Below are positions 17,039 through 27,100 of a DNA stretch of 64,000 nt, piece after piece (position 1 is the first letter of the stretch; each line of letters starts with the position of its first letter). A model generated the notes under the pieces. It did not search any database. It was not told the origin of the DNA and was given only the letters and a program-made list of their open reading frames with translations. Source of the stretch: Lachnospiraceae bacterium AD3010 (lineage in GTDB: Bacteria > Bacillota > Clostridia > Lachnospirales > Lachnospiraceae). The DNA lies in the NCBI GenBank assembly GCA_000622025.1, contig KK211389.1:124001-188000 (forward strand), written 5' to 3'. Position numbers and translations under genes: made by a program.

Positions 17039-18904
17039 CTAGGAGTCAAACGGTGAAGGGGCGCTCACTTGGCCAGTATATTCTTTTAATTCCTCCATTT
17101 CCCCTTCAGTCAGATACGGCTTCATTGCTTCACATACCGACCTTTGATAATCAGTGTAATATTTGAGTTCCTGCTCCGTCAAAAGAGACCTGTCTATGCC
17201 TTTGTCGTCGATTGGCGCGAATGTCAGGTTTTCGAAGGACAGGAACTGTCCGTCCTCCGTACTTATGTCCTCTTTCACTACCAGGACATTCTCAATCCTT
17301 ATGCCGTACTTACCGGCTCTGTAAACTCCCGGCTCATCGGTTACGCACATTCCGCTCTTAAGCTCCGCATCCCTTTCTCCGGATCTCCACCTGATATTAT
17401 GGGGTCCCTCGTGGACATTAAGGATGTAGCCCACACCATGACCCGTGCCGCACTTATAGTCCTTTCCCTCATCCCACAGGCGCTTCCTGGCTATAATATC
17501 GATATTCTGACCCGTACAGCCGGCAAGCCACCTTAGATTCAAAAGATTGAGCATCGAGCAGGCAGTCAGGGTATAGTCATGTCTTTCATCTTCGGATATA
17601 TCACCAAGTACGATGGTCCTCGTAACATCTGTGGTGCCTCCGTAATACTGTGCTCCGGAATCCACAAGAAGCATCCCTTCTGCCTTCAGTCTGACTTCGC
17701 CGTTTATCCCGGGCTCATAATGCATCATTGCAGCATTTTCCCTGTAAGCACTTATAGTCCCGAAGGATAGCTCCCTGAATTCCGGGATCTCTTTTCTGAA
17801 TCCGAGCAGCATCTCAGCAGCTGAGACCTCGGTTAAATCAGCGTTTCCAATATCTCTTCTAAGACGAAGGATAAAACGGGTCAGTGCTGCGCTGTCCTTA
17901 AGGAAGATCTCCCGCATATTTCTTAACTCGGTCTCATTTTTCACGGCCTTCATCTCCTCGGTGGGATTGGGACCGGAAATAATCCGGCAGTTTCGTTTCA
18001 GACTCCTGTAAAGGCTGTAATTAACCCTGTTTTCATCTATCATAACGCGTGTTTTTGGCTCCAGATTACCGATAAACTTCTCAATATTCCCGTAATCCAA
18101 TATCATAGTGTCGGCCTTGTCAAGGTGCTGCCTAAGATCTGCCGTAACCGCCTCCTGCTGAAGGAAGAGTACCGATATATCCTCTGAGATATAAGCATAG
18201 CTCATAAGCACGGGATTATATTCCACATCATTTCCCCTGATATTGTATAAGTACATGATGTCGTCAAGTTTTGTAAGCAGCAGGGCCTCCGCGTCCTTTT
18301 CCCTGAGCTTTTCACGAACCTTCGTAAGCTTGGATGCCGGATCCTCTCCGCAGAGATCATCACTTAATACCTCGGCTCTGCTAAGAGGAAAAGCAGGTCT
18401 TTTGAAAATATCACAGGTGATATCTTTCTTAAATCTAATCCTGCTACGGTTTTTTTTCGATTTACGGCTATTTTCTCCACCTTGAGCTTTTGATTCTCCG
18501 CCAGCTTCTTCACAGACTTTTTTCAGCCTTTTCCCGGCTGATGCCGTGACCGTCCTTCCGTCAAAGCCGAGAACATTACCGTCCTTAAGGTTATTCTTCA
18601 GAAATTCATATATGTCCGGAACTCCATCTTCGCCCATTTTCATAAGCTCGATGCCGCTTCCCTTAAGCTCATTTTCTGCCTGGACGAAATAGCGCCCGTC
18701 AGTCCAGAGATATGCTCTGTCCTCCGTAACAAGAAGGTTTCCGTTTGAGCCCGTAAAGCCGGAGAAAAACTCCCTCACCTTGAAGTAATCACTTACATAC
18801 TCGGAATTATGGAAATCCGCGGTCGTGATATAATATGCATCTATATTTTCCTTCTTCATGACCTTTCTCAAAGCAGCCAGTCTTTTACAGATCTTATTTT
18901 CCAT
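17039..18904 (-). CDS. pepP: Xaa-Pro aminopeptidase, M24B family
   Basis: This 621-residue protein has two creatinase-like N-terminal domains and a C-terminal pita-bread peptidase domain, the layout of the long eukaryote-like aminopeptidase P group. Metal ligands appear in order: VDSGAQYYGGTTDVTRT (two Asp), GTGHGVGYILNVHEGPH (His), GVYRAGKYGIRIENV (Glu) and FENLTFAPID (Glu). It removes N-terminal residues preceding proline from peptides in the cytoplasm. A basic insertion around residues 150-175 (SRKSKKNRSRIRFKK) is unusual. The last nine residues (VSAPSPFDS) are read from an apparent insertion-sequence end at 17039-17068, so the native C-terminus seems to have been replaced. The ligands are intact and it should be active. 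Confidence 0.9.
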   Translation of the reverse strand: MENKICKRLAALRKVMKKENIDAYYITTADFHNSEYVSDYFKVREFFSGFTGSNGNLLVTEDRAYLWTDGRYFVQAENELKGSGIELMKMGEDGVPDIYEFLKNNLKDGNVLGFDGRTVTASAGKRLKKVCEEAGGESKAQGGENSRKSKKNRSRIRFKKDITCDIFKRPAFPLSRAEVLSDDLCGEDPASKLTKVREKLREKDAEALLLTKLDDIMYLYNIRGNDVEYNPVLMSYAYISEDISVLFLQQEAVTADLRQHLDKADTMILDYGNIEKFIGNLEPKTRVMIDENRVNYSLYRSLKRNCRIISGPNPTEEMKAVKNETELRNMREIFLKDSAALTRFILRLRRDIGNADLTEVSAAEMLLGFRKEIPEFRELSFGTISAYRENAAMMHYEPGINGEVRLKAEGMLLVDSGAQYYGGTTDVTRTIVLGDISEDERHDYTLTACSMLNLLNLRWLAGCTGQNIDIIARKRLWDEGKDYKCGTGHGVGYILNVHEGPHNIRWRSGERDAELKSGMCVTDEPGVYRAGKYGIRIENVLVVKEDISTEDGQFLSFENLTFAPIDDKGIDRSLLTEQELKYYTDYQRSVCEAMKPYLTEGEMEELKEYTGQVSAPSPFDS

Positions 18905-19366
18905 TTATCAATCCTTTCAAAATGTTTTGTACTCCGTTAGTTGTCATTCCTTTGTTAATCTGAGCGGTTTCTTTGTCATTCTGAGCAAAACGAAGAATCT
19001 TTTCTGTCGCCTAATTAAGATCCTTCGCTGACGCTCAGGATGACAGGATAGTACCTCAAGATGACAGAATAGTACCTCAGGATGACAGGATAGTACCTCA
19101 GGATGACAGAATAGTACCTCAGGATGACAGAATAGTACCTCAGGATGACAGAATAGTGCCCTCAGAATGACAATGCCCCATCCCGGAATAGCGCTGTTTA
19201 TACGCTTTCCGGCACTTTCTGCAGGAATTCCTGCAATAAAGCAAACCCGCGGTCTGGTCTAATGTATACAAAAGAACAGTCGTTATGTATAGTTCATAGC
19301 TCTCTTTATATGCTGTCTGTTAAAACGTCATAGCACTAAACTCGCAAACGCTTTGCTTTTTGCTCG
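18905..19366. other. 462-bp gap filled with repeats
   Basis: No gene is seen. It holds an inverted pair of the dispersed repeat (18973-19002 and 19017-19045), a 21-bp tandem array (19037-19163) and a perfect 16-bp palindrome TGCAGGAATTCCTGCA at 19220-19235. The remainder, towards recG, is ordinary AT-rich spacer that may hold the pepP promoter. Confidence 0.6.
18973..19172. repeat. inverted repeat pair leading into a 21-bp tandem array
   Basis: A forward copy (TTGTCATTCTGAGC... at 18973-19002) faces a reverse copy (AAGATCCTTCGC... at 19017-19045), so the transcript can fold into a long hairpin. From 19037 the tail of the reverse copy is amplified as six units of AGGATGACAGAATAGTACCTC: 19037, 19058, 19079, 19100, 19121 and 19142, the last with one extra base. 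It ends in a partial unit at 19164-19172. Units differ at one or two positions. Confidence 0.9.
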
Positions 19367-21418
19367 TTATAAAATCACGTTTCCAGCATAGTGTGCGTAT
19401 TTTTCAAGCTTTACTGCTGTTTCCGGGCTTATCCTTTCGGAAAAATCCGCCGCAAGCCGCAGCATATCAGCATCATTATAGATGTCCGCGATCCTGAAAT
19501 CCATATCCCCGGACTGCCTTATGCCGAAAATATCTCCCGGTCCACGGAGCTTCAGGTCCTCGTCTGCTATCTTGAAGCCGTCGTTGGTTTTATTTAAGAT
19601 GGACAGGCGCTTATTCTCCTTTTCATCTCCGGAGGTATCAATAAAGATGCAGTAGCCCTGGCTGCCGCCGCGTCCGACTCTCCCTCTTATCTGATGGAGA
19701 GATGATAGTCCGAATCTCTCGGCATTTTCTATCATCATAACCGTGGCATTTGGAACATCCACTCCCACTTCAACAACGGTTGTGGAAACAAGTACATCTA
19801 TATCCCCGGAAGCGAAGCGCTCCATTACCTCGTTTTTTTCCCTGCTCTTCATCCTTCCGTGAAGAAGGCCTACCCGTACCTTCCCGCCGAAGATGCTTCT
19901 GAGCTTCTCTGAATAATCCGTGACATTCTCGCTGCTCACTGCCTCTGAAGCTTCAACCATAGGACAAATTACATAAGCCTGGTGTCCCTTTTCTATCTCC
20001 TTACAGATAAAGGAGTAGGCGGTCTTTCTGTAATCCGTTCCCACTACACAGTTCTTTATGGGTAGCCTTTTTGCGGGCATTTCATCCATTACACTGATAT
20101 CAAGATCCCCGTAGAGGATTATGGCAAGGGTCCGGGGAATGGGCGTTGCAGACATCACAAGAACATGGGGGACTCTTAAGCCGCCTATACTGCCACCGTC
20201 TTCATGGCTTCCTCCGGACAGTGTTTCCCTCTGCTTAACACCGAAGCGGTGCTGCTCATCCGTTACCGCCAGAGCCAGATCCTTAAAGCTTACTCCCTCC
20301 TGGATAAGTGCATGGGTTCCCACAATGAGCTGTGCTGCCCCGCTTTCGATCTCCGCTCTTGCCTCTCTTCTTTCTTTGGCGCTTAAGGATCCGGTAAGCA
20401 GTACGGTTCTGAAGGGCAGCCCTGCGTTTTTTATAAGGCTCCCAAGCTTCTCTGCGTGCTGCCTTGCCAGCACCTCCGTAGGAGCCATTATAGCTGCCTG
20501 AAATCCGTTTTCTGCAGCAGCCGCCATTGCAAGAAATGCTACTATCGTCTTTCCGCTTCCGGTATCTCCCTGAAGCAGCCGGTTCATAGGGCTTTTACCT
20601 CCCATATCCCTCATAATGTCAGAAAACGCCTTATCCTGCGAATCTGTGAGTGCATAGGGCAGAGAATCCCTTATCCTTTCCGCAGCCGCGGACACGGGAA
20701 TCGGATAAGAATTTGACATATTCCCCTTCTCATCCTTTATCCTTTTGATATTAACAAGAAAAAGCAGAAACTCATTAAAGGATATCCTTTTTCTTGCCCT
20801 GACAATGTTTTCTCTTTCTTCCGGTGTGTGAAGCGTCCTTAAGGCAGGGAGAAGCTCCATAAGCTTAAGCTCCTCTCTCTCATAAGGACTCAGAAAATCC
20901 TCGATCTCACACTCCTTTAGGACCTTATCCACCGCAGATCTTATAGTCTTTGAGGAAAGTCCCTTTGTAAGGGAATAAACAGGTTGCATAACATCTGTTA
21001 GCTTTTCGTATTCCTCCCTCTCATAGAACCTCGGATGCTCCAGCTCCATAGCCTGGCTCCGGACCTCGGCCCTTCCGTAAAAAACGCGTGTTAATCCCGG
21101 CTTCAGAAGTTTTTTCAGAAAAGGAGAATTAAACCACTTCAGGATAATGGCATTACCGGAACTATCGGAGGCTATGACCGAAAGAATGGAAAGGCGCTTT
21201 ACATGAATCACCTTAGGCTCTGTTTTCACGGATAAAAGAACGGCCGCGCTCTCACCGTTCTTCAGATCTGAGGAATGAACCAAAGGCGGAAATACCTCAT
21301 AGTCTCTCGGCACATACATTAAAAGGTCCCATAATGAAAAGACGCCCACCCTGTTAAACAGAGCGGCGGTCTTCTCTCCCACACCCTTTAGCGTTTTAAT
21401 GTCAGAATTCAGATCCAT
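19367..21418 (-). CDS. recG: ATP-dependent DNA helicase RecG
   Basis: A 683-residue protein with the RecG order: an N-terminal wedge/OB domain beginning DIKTLKGVGEKTAALFNRVGV, then Walker A LLQGDTGSGKT near residue 285, the DEQH box in AVTDEQHRFGV, SATPIPRTLAI, and the helicase C domain with STTVVEVGVDVPNA and HQIRGRVGRGG. It ends with the TRG-like region LRGPGDIFGIRQSG. RecG remodels stalled forks and Holliday junctions. It follows the fakA gene on the same strand, matching the yloU-yloV-recG neighbourhood known from Bacillus. Length is normal and no motif is missing. Confidence 0.97.
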   Translation of the reverse strand: MDLNSDIKTLKGVGEKTAALFNRVGVFSLWDLLMYVPRDYEVFPPLVHSSDLKNGESAAVLLSVKTEPKVIHVKRLSILSVIASDSSGNAIILKWFNSPFLKKLLKPGLTRVFYGRAEVRSQAMELEHPRFYEREEYEKLTDVMQPVYSLTKGLSSKTIRSAVDKVLKECEIEDFLSPYEREELKLMELLPALRTLHTPEERENIVRARKRISFNEFLLFLVNIKRIKDEKGNMSNSYPIPVSAAAERIRDSLPYALTDSQDKAFSDIMRDMGGKSPMNRLLQGDTGSGKTIVAFLAMAAAAENGFQAAIMAPTEVLARQHAEKLGSLIKNAGLPFRTVLLTGSLSAKERREARAEIESGAAQLIVGTHALIQEGVSFKDLALAVTDEQHRFGVKQRETLSGGSHEDGGSIGGLRVPHVLVMSATPIPRTLAIILYGDLDISVMDEMPAKRLPIKNCVVGTDYRKTAYSFICKEIEKGHQAYVICPMVEASEAVSSENVTDYSEKLRSIFGGKVRVGLLHGRMKSREKNEVMERFASGDIDVLVSTTVVEVGVDVPNATVMMIENAERFGLSSLHQIRGRVGRGGSQGYCIFIDTSGDEKENKRLSILNKTNDGFKIADEDLKLRGPGDIFGIRQSGDMDFRIADIYNDADMLRLAADFSERISPETAVKLEKYAHYAGNVIL

Positions 21419-21469
21419 GAAAAAGATCCTTTTTAAGCCTCATAATTACAACTATGAACCACTTAAGGC

Positions 21470-23203
21470 TTACTCCACAGATAAAATGTAGTAGTACACG
21501 GGCTGTCCGCCGTACTGTGTCTCCACCGTAAGCTCCGGCCATATTTCTTCCAGCTTTGCCTTAAGCTTTTCTGCCTCCTGCTCCTCTATCTCATCACCGT
21601 AATACAGTGTAATAAGCTCCGAAGCATCATCAACAAGAGCCTCCAGCATCTCCTTAACGGTCTGATCCACGGACTGGGATACGACAAGAATGGAGTGATC
21701 TCCTATACCCATTATATCGCCGTTCCTTATCTCACGGCCGTCGATCACCGTATCTCTTACTGCATAAGTAACTTCTCCCGTTTTTACGCTTTCCAGGGAC
21801 TCTGTCATGGTCTCCCTGTTTGTCTCCGCATCATGATCCGGAATAAAATTGATCAGAGCAGTGATACCCTGAGGCACTGTTTTTGCAGGAATAACAATTG
21901 CTTTTTTATCCTCGGTTATGGATGCTGCCTGATTTGCCGCCAGTATGATATTCTTGTTATTTGGGATGATAAAGACTGTCTTTGCATCAACCTTTTCAAC
22001 CGCTCTCAAAATATCGTCGGTAGAAGGATTCATAGTCTGTCCGCCCTCGATAACCTCATCGGCTCCAAGGGTCTTAAACACCTCTGTAAGTCCCTTTCCG
22101 GCAGCCACCGTAACAAAGCCGAAAGGCTTCACTACCCTGCCGCTCACAGGCTTTGCCGTGCTTATTTCACTTTCTTTCCTGATCTCCGTATAATTCCCGT
22201 TACTTTCCATGTGGAAGAGCCGCTCTTCATGCTCCTCACGCATGTTGTCAACCTTCATACTGGTTAGCTGGCCGTATTTCAGTCCCTCTTCAAAAGCTCT
22301 TCCGGGATGGTTCGTATGCACATGAACCTTCACTATATCGTCCATAGCCACACAGACTATTGAATCTCCTATACCCTGGAGAAAAGCCTTGAAATCTGAT
22401 TCATTACGCTCATTAAAAACCCTTTCGAGCTTTATGATAAACTCGGTACAGTAACCGAACTTGATATCTGCAGTGGAAATATCGTCTCTACCCGCTCCAG
22501 TCAGATGCTTCTCAGGACCTGAAACATCGGTATCAAATGAAAGGTCTATCTTCTTTCCTTCGAGCACGGCTAGCATTCCGTGCATGACCTCAATAAGACC
22601 CTGTCCTCCGGAATCAACCACACCTGCTTCTTTCAGTACCGGAAGCATTTCCGGAGTGGTTTTTAGCACATACTCTCCGTGCTCCGTAACGCGCCTTACA
22701 AAATCCGGTATCGTGAATTCCTCACCGCTTTCAGAGAGCTCAGAAGCCTTTTCCGATATCCCCCTTGCGACCGTGAGTATCGTCCCCTCCTTCGGCTTCA
22801 TAACAGCCTTGTAGGCGGTCTCCGTCCCCTTTGAAAGGGCCAGGTTTATGGTCGGTACCGTTACCTCGTCATATTCCTCAATGACCTTGGTAAAGCCTCT
22901 TAAAAGCTGAGATAAAATTACGCCCGAATTGCCTCTGGCCCCCTTAAGAGAGCCTGTTGCAATAGCCTTGCAAAGAGCCTTCATTCCTGCGTTTTCCGGA
23001 AGCTTCGTAACCTCCTTTACCGCAGACACTATGGTCATAGTCATATTCGTGCCTGTATCACCGTCAGGCACGGGAAAAACATTTAATTCGTTTATTACTT
23101 CCTTATTTGCACTTAAATATGCCGCTCCTCCGAGAAAAAGCTTTCTCGCCAAGGCAGCATCCAGTTTTTCGATAGACAAAGCCTTATCCTCTTGATCAGT
23201 CAA
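21470..23203 (-). CDS. fakA: fatty acid kinase catalytic subunit, DAK2 domain (FakA/YloV)
   Basis: The N-terminal DAK2 domain has NVFPVPDGDTGTNM with metal-binding aspartates at about 47 and 49, followed by GSLKGARGNSGVILSQ and VDSGGQGL. A middle domain and a C-terminal FakB-interacting domain (FVTVAAGKGLTEVFK, IIPNNKNIILAA) complete the YloV layout at 577 residues. FakA phosphorylates fatty acids held by FakB proteins for phospholipid synthesis; no fakB is in this window. The start is TTG at 23203, overlapping the end of the Gls24-like gene by 8 bp, which shows coupling. No nearby ATG is available. Confidence 0.93.
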   Translation of the reverse strand: MTDQEDKALSIEKLDAALARKLFLGGAAYLSANKEVINELNVFPVPDGDTGTNMTMTIVSAVKEVTKLPENAGMKALCKAIATGSLKGARGNSGVILSQLLRGFTKVIEEYDEVTVPTINLALSKGTETAYKAVMKPKEGTILTVARGISEKASELSESGEEFTIPDFVRRVTEHGEYVLKTTPEMLPVLKEAGVVDSGGQGLIEVMHGMLAVLEGKKIDLSFDTDVSGPEKHLTGAGRDDISTADIKFGYCTEFIIKLERVFNERNESDFKAFLQGIGDSIVCVAMDDIVKVHVHTNHPGRAFEEGLKYGQLTSMKVDNMREEHEERLFHMESNGNYTEIRKESEISTAKPVSGRVVKPFGFVTVAAGKGLTEVFKTLGADEVIEGGQTMNPSTDDILRAVEKVDAKTVFIIPNNKNIILAANQAASITEDKKAIVIPAKTVPQGITALINFIPDHDAETNRETMTESLESVKTGEVTYAVRDTVIDGREIRNGDIMGIGDHSILVVSQSVDQTVKEMLEALVDDASELITLYYGDEIEEQEAEKLKAKLEEIWPELTVETQYGGQPVYYYILSVE

Positions 23204-23552
23204 TAACTTTTACGCCTTCAACAAATATATTTATCCTGCCCACTTCAAAGCCGGTGTATCTTTCCAGATCGTATCTTACGGCATCCACCAGATTCTCACA
23301 GACCGTCTGAATGCTTACACCATAGGCCACTATAATATGAAAATCCACAAAGAGCTTATTATCATTGACCTTTACGCTGATGCCCCTTGACAGATTCTCC
23401 TGCTTCAGCAGCTTTACCAGCCCATCCTTCATCGAGACCGCAGCCATTCCCACGATCCCGAAGCACTCCGTAGCCTTGTTTCCGGCATACTGGGCAATGG
23501 CTTCGTTATCTATGCTGATATTTCCGAGGTCGGTACTGAAATTTCCTTTCAT
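23196..23552 (-). CDS. Asp23/Gls24 family envelope-stress protein (YloU-like)
   Basis: A protein of about 118 residues with FSTDLGNISIDNEAIAQYAG, CFGIVGMAAVSMKDGLVKLL, ISVKVNDNKLFVDFHI and the C-terminal VGRINIFVEGVKV, all diagnostic of the Asp23/Gls24 family. Such proteins are cytoplasmic and often membrane-tethered; the copy upstream of fakA is conserved in Firmicutes. The frame extends to an ATG at 23612, but that would add a charged 20-residue extension abutting a repeat. The ATG at 23552 gives the normal family length, with AAGGAG and GGAAGG upstream. The gene ends inside the start of fakA. Confidence 0.88.
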   Translation of the reverse strand: MKGNFSTDLGNISIDNEAIAQYAGNKATECFGIVGMAAVSMKDGLVKLLKQENLSRGISVKVNDNKLFVDFHIIVAYGVSIQTVCENLVDAVRYDLERYTGFEVGRINIFVEGVKVID

Positions 23553-23635
23553 ATCCTTCCGCTGCCGCTCCCTTCCTTCTGCTAATCCATCTTCATAATC
23601 CCGGGTGTTCATCCCCTGACATACAGATCTTACCC

Positions 23636-23761
23636 TGTCATCCTGAGCGCAGCGAAGGATCTCTCTTCCGCCGGAAAGATTCTTCGCTTCGCTCAGAATG
23701 ACATACCCGCTCAGAATGACATATCCGCTCAGAATGACATATCCGCTCCGAATGACAGATA
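23636..23761. repeat. dispersed repeat pair plus 18-bp tandem array
   Basis: A forward copy (TGTCATCCTGAGCGCAGCGA..., 23636-23663) faces a reverse copy (AAGATTCTTCGCTTCGCTCA..., 23676-23703), with only 12 bp between them: a strong hairpin. The reverse copy then runs into four units of CGCTCAGAATGACATATC at 23690, 23708, 23726 and 23744, the last degenerate. The array lies between rpmB and the Gls24-like gene. Confidence 0.9.
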
Positions 23762-23789
23762 TAGTATACCCTTTTTGTTAAATATATGC

Positions 23790-23823
23790 AAAAAAAGAAC
23801 ACCGCTTTCACGATGCCCCTTTT
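23790..23823 (-). terminator. rho-independent terminator of rpmB
   Basis: On the minus strand GCATCG-TGAAAG-CGGTGT forms a six-pair stem with two G-T pairs, followed immediately by TCTTTTTTT. It lies about 30 bp after the rpmB stop codon, as expected for a monocistronic ribosomal protein gene. Confidence 0.75.
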
Positions 23824-23853
23824 ATTGTACCAGAGTTTTCTCCAAAAAACGTA

Positions 23854-24039
23854 TCAAGCCCTCTCAACCAAACCTGAGCGGAGACACCTGCTGCATACAT
23901 AGAGTCTCTTGGGAACTCCGTTGACCTTGCATTTCACGTGTCTTATGTTGGACTTTATTATACGGTTAGATCTTCTATGAGAATGGCTTACATTATTGCC
24001 GAAAAGAACACTCTTACCGCAAACCGCGCACTTCGCCAT
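23854..24039 (-). CDS. rpmB: 50S ribosomal protein L28, zinc-binding form
   Basis: A 61-residue protein starting MAKCAVCGKSVLFGNNVSHS. The two CxxC pairs (C4/C7 and C48/C51, in YVCSRCLRS) make it the zinc-ribbon C+ form of L28. It has its own promoter (24100-24128), a strong ribosome site AAGGAGGTGTGAAAA before the ATG, and its own terminator. It lies upstream of the Gls24-like/fakA pair as in many Firmicutes, here on the same strand, whereas in Bacillus rpmB is divergent from them. Length and motifs are complete. Confidence 0.97.
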   Translation of the reverse strand: MAKCAVCGKSVLFGNNVSHSHRRSNRIIKSNIRHVKCKVNGVPKRLYVCSRCLRSGLVERA

Positions 24040-24074
24040 TTTTCACACCTCCTTAATCACGGATATACATCGCT

Positions 24075-24089
24075 CTGACCCGAGGTCAG
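24075..24089 (-). promoter_or_regulatory. hairpin in the rpmB leader
   Basis: CTGACC-CGA-GGTCAG is a perfect six-pair stem with a three-base loop, in the transcribed leader between the rpmB promoter and its ribosome site. It could stabilise the mRNA or serve in autoregulation; no homologous leader motif was recognised. Confidence 0.5.
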
Positions 24090-24099
24090 CAACGCGAAT

Positions 24100-24128
24100 A
24101 TAATAGCAGAACACGAAAGATAATGCAA
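24100..24128 (-). promoter_or_regulatory. sigma-A-type promoter of rpmB
   Basis: On the minus strand TTGCAT (24128-24123) is separated by exactly 17 bp from TATTAT (24105-24100), giving a start near 24093. This leaves a leader of about 54 nt containing a hairpin and the strong AAGGAGG ribosome site. Confidence 0.7.
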
Positions 24129-24149
24129 GCAGTTTTTTCACAGCATTGC

Positions 24150-27100
24150 CTATTTAACCCGTATCTTCATTTTGAATTTCCTGCCGTATACGTATACCGG
24201 AACCTTCACGTACCCGGTCTTTGCAGGTTTTCCCGTAACATGCCATTCTGTCTTCCGGTTTCTCTCAACCTTAAAGTCCGGGATCACCTTCTTATACCTT
24301 TCATTGTCAGGCTTGAACTCGGCATTCAGGAGAAGCTCTGCTTTCAGGTCAAAGCTGTTTTTTCCTGATACCGAGGTGGAAAGCTTTTTCTTTCCCTCAA
24401 ATCTCTGTTCCCTGACCCTTACGGTAACCTTAACCGTCTTAGCGCTCCTTGAATCAGTGAAAGTGATCACTGACCCCTCCTTCGGAGTTTCCTTTTTAAT
24501 CCTTACAGCGCCCTTTTTGCTGACTGAAAGGTATTTTCTGTCCGTCTTACGGTTTAAGAGCTTGAAGCTTCCCTTCACACCGTTAAGGATGCTAAACCTG
24601 TTTCCCCTTGCAACTGTTATGACTGCTTCCGTCACATCCTCCGGAAGATCCAGAACATACTTCTTCTTTGAACCCGATACGGGGCTGAGTGCATGTGTGT
24701 CTCCCAGAGCTGCCAGTCCACCTGTTCCTACTGTTACCTTTATCTCGGACTTTGCGCCGCCTCCATCGTTTGCAATGGCGGTCACTGTTGCGGTCCCTTC
24801 GAATATGCCCGTGATCTTCCCGTCTTTATCGACCGTAGCCACAGATTCATCCGAAGAAACCCAGTATACTCCAATATCTGAAAGCTTTTCCGGTTCAACC
24901 CTTGCGCTGACACTTTTACTCTCCCCGGGGAAGAGGAAGAGGGTGTCAGTATCGGTTATCACCTTCTCTATGCAGGTATGGTTAACTTTAAGGAGATCCT
25001 CATTGTCGCCGGTATATGCTTCCTCCATTACAGCCTCCGAACCGCTGTTATTTAAGTTGGTAAGCTTAGCCGATATCACATCTCCGCTTGATGTCAGGGA
25101 ATCAAAGATATCCTTATCAAGAATGAATTCCTTTGTTTCACCGGCCCCAATTTCAAATATTTCCTCCGATGTCACGCCTTCCTCATCATAGAGAAGCTTT
25201 TCATCTCCATCCTTATCCCTCAAATACAGGGAAAGCTTCGCCTTTGTATCGAGGATACTTTCATTGGTCACGGAATATTTTATCTCCATATCCCTGTCAT
25301 CTGCCGATACGCTCTGGTCAAGGGAAAGCTCCACATCACCAACGTTAAAGGCCATATAGTTATTCACATCTTCATCATCGAGATCCACACCATTAGCGGC
25401 ATCATCATCCGACAGATTATAATTAGGTGAATCCGGATGGATGATATGCATTGTAAGCTTTTCACCCTTGGAAAAGCTGTCTTCATTAACATGAAGCGCT
25501 ACATTGCATGATACGCTGTCTCCCGGTTCCAGATTTCCGTCCGTATTTACAATATCATTAAATAATACATTATTGTCCTGATCCCTGACCACAGAGCGGA
25601 ACTCACTTAGATCCTCAAAGCTTGAATTCTTTACAAGGAAGCTTAAATTTAATCCCTCTTCCCCTATGCTTATATCCCAGGGATCCACGTCGACCTCACT
25701 GTCCTCCTCATTAAACATTATATCCAGTCCTTCAAAGATACTGCTTATATAGAGGGAGGTGGAAAGCTCAAAGGTTTTATCGTCATATCCTGACGCATCA
25801 CCCTCTGTATAAATGAGGAAAAGGTCATCTATTTCATCATCCATACCAAAATTTCCACGATCCCAGAAGCCGGTGACTTTATCTACATCCCCATTAAGTC
25901 CTGTATTACTGATCTCCATGGGATAGCCCGCATCATATCCTTCATCTTCCTCATATTCATACTGATCATCAATGTCATCGATAAAGTAAACATTGATCTT
26001 TCGTCCGGATTCCTTATATGCTCCACTTTCACCGTATATATCATTATCACCGGTTTTTGTGATTATGACTGAGACCCTGTCATCATTGCCTCCGGCCGCC
26101 GCTGAATCCAGCGCGGTAAAATCGGGTGAAAGCGCTGAAGGATCATCAAAGTGGATCCTCTTTGTTTCTCCGGAAAGAGACTCGGCATATCTTATACAGG
26201 GCTTATCAGCGCTCATTTCTCCCCAGAGGAGTGCCGGAGTGCTGCTGTCTCCAAACCTGGCAAACTGCGGATTAACAGGATTTGTTTTTTCTCCGGAAAG
26301 CAAAAGATCACTTCCTCCGGAAAGACCTTCTGCATGGAGCTCAACATCCTCGGTAGTCTGAAAATCCCTGTCCGTATCGAGACAGTAGGCTAAAACCGCC
26401 TCACCCTGAAGCTCGCCCACTGCAAGTCCCGAAATGCTGCCACCTGTCTCTATTGTCTCTGCTTCTGACCAGTCGGCATCAGCCTTACTCTTTGATACAT
26501 GCTTTATAACCTCTTTTCCCTTATCAATTTCATCAACTCCTGCCACCGGTGTATTATCAGAGAGCCATACCACGTGGAGCTCCTCTCCGACTGCCGCGAT
26601 GACCGGACTCGAATCCACAGCGTTATTCTTATCAAGAAGAACAGACTCTTCAAATACAAGGGTATCCTTATTAAACTTTGCAGCTCTTATCTCAACACAT
26701 TTTTCAAGTTCTCCCAGTACCTTCTTCTGTTCTTTCGTAAGCTCTTCACCCTGGATACTCTTAAGTACCTCATTCTGAGCCGGAGTGACCTCCTTTGAAG
26801 CATCCATCCATACTGCCCAGATATCAGTTCCGTCGGTTGCAAGAGAGGGGCTGAATTCCGCCGACTTATGATCTGCATCGATATGATTAAAGCTTATGGT
26901 GGACATATCTCCGCTCTTCAGGTCATAAACCCCGTAATATACACTGGTATAATTTCCTTTTTCCGCTTCTTCTTCGTCATTTGCCGCAGTAAAAGCGATC
27001 ACAGCCTTCCCGTCAACTGTCTGCACAGCTTTTGGATCTGCCATATCACTCATATCATGGAGAAGCTCTGTCCTTCCGTCCGGATCAACGGAGATATTTC

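Noticed and set aside
16834-17166. 110-codon plus frame through the possible insertion-sequence relic
   Set aside because: It runs into the pepP gene on the other strand, has no ribosome site and matches no protein I know.
19037-19172. Regular 21-bp periodicity resembling a CRISPR array
   Set aside because: Units are contiguous with no unique spacers and are derived from the neighbouring dispersed repeat; no cas genes are present.
21695-22267. 190-codon plus-strand frame
   Set aside because: Antisense to fakA with a low-quality amino-acid profile.
24172-25191. 339-codon open frame on the plus strand
   Set aside because: It is antisense to the C-terminal half of the large secreted protein, has no ribosome site and its composition is that of a shadow frame.
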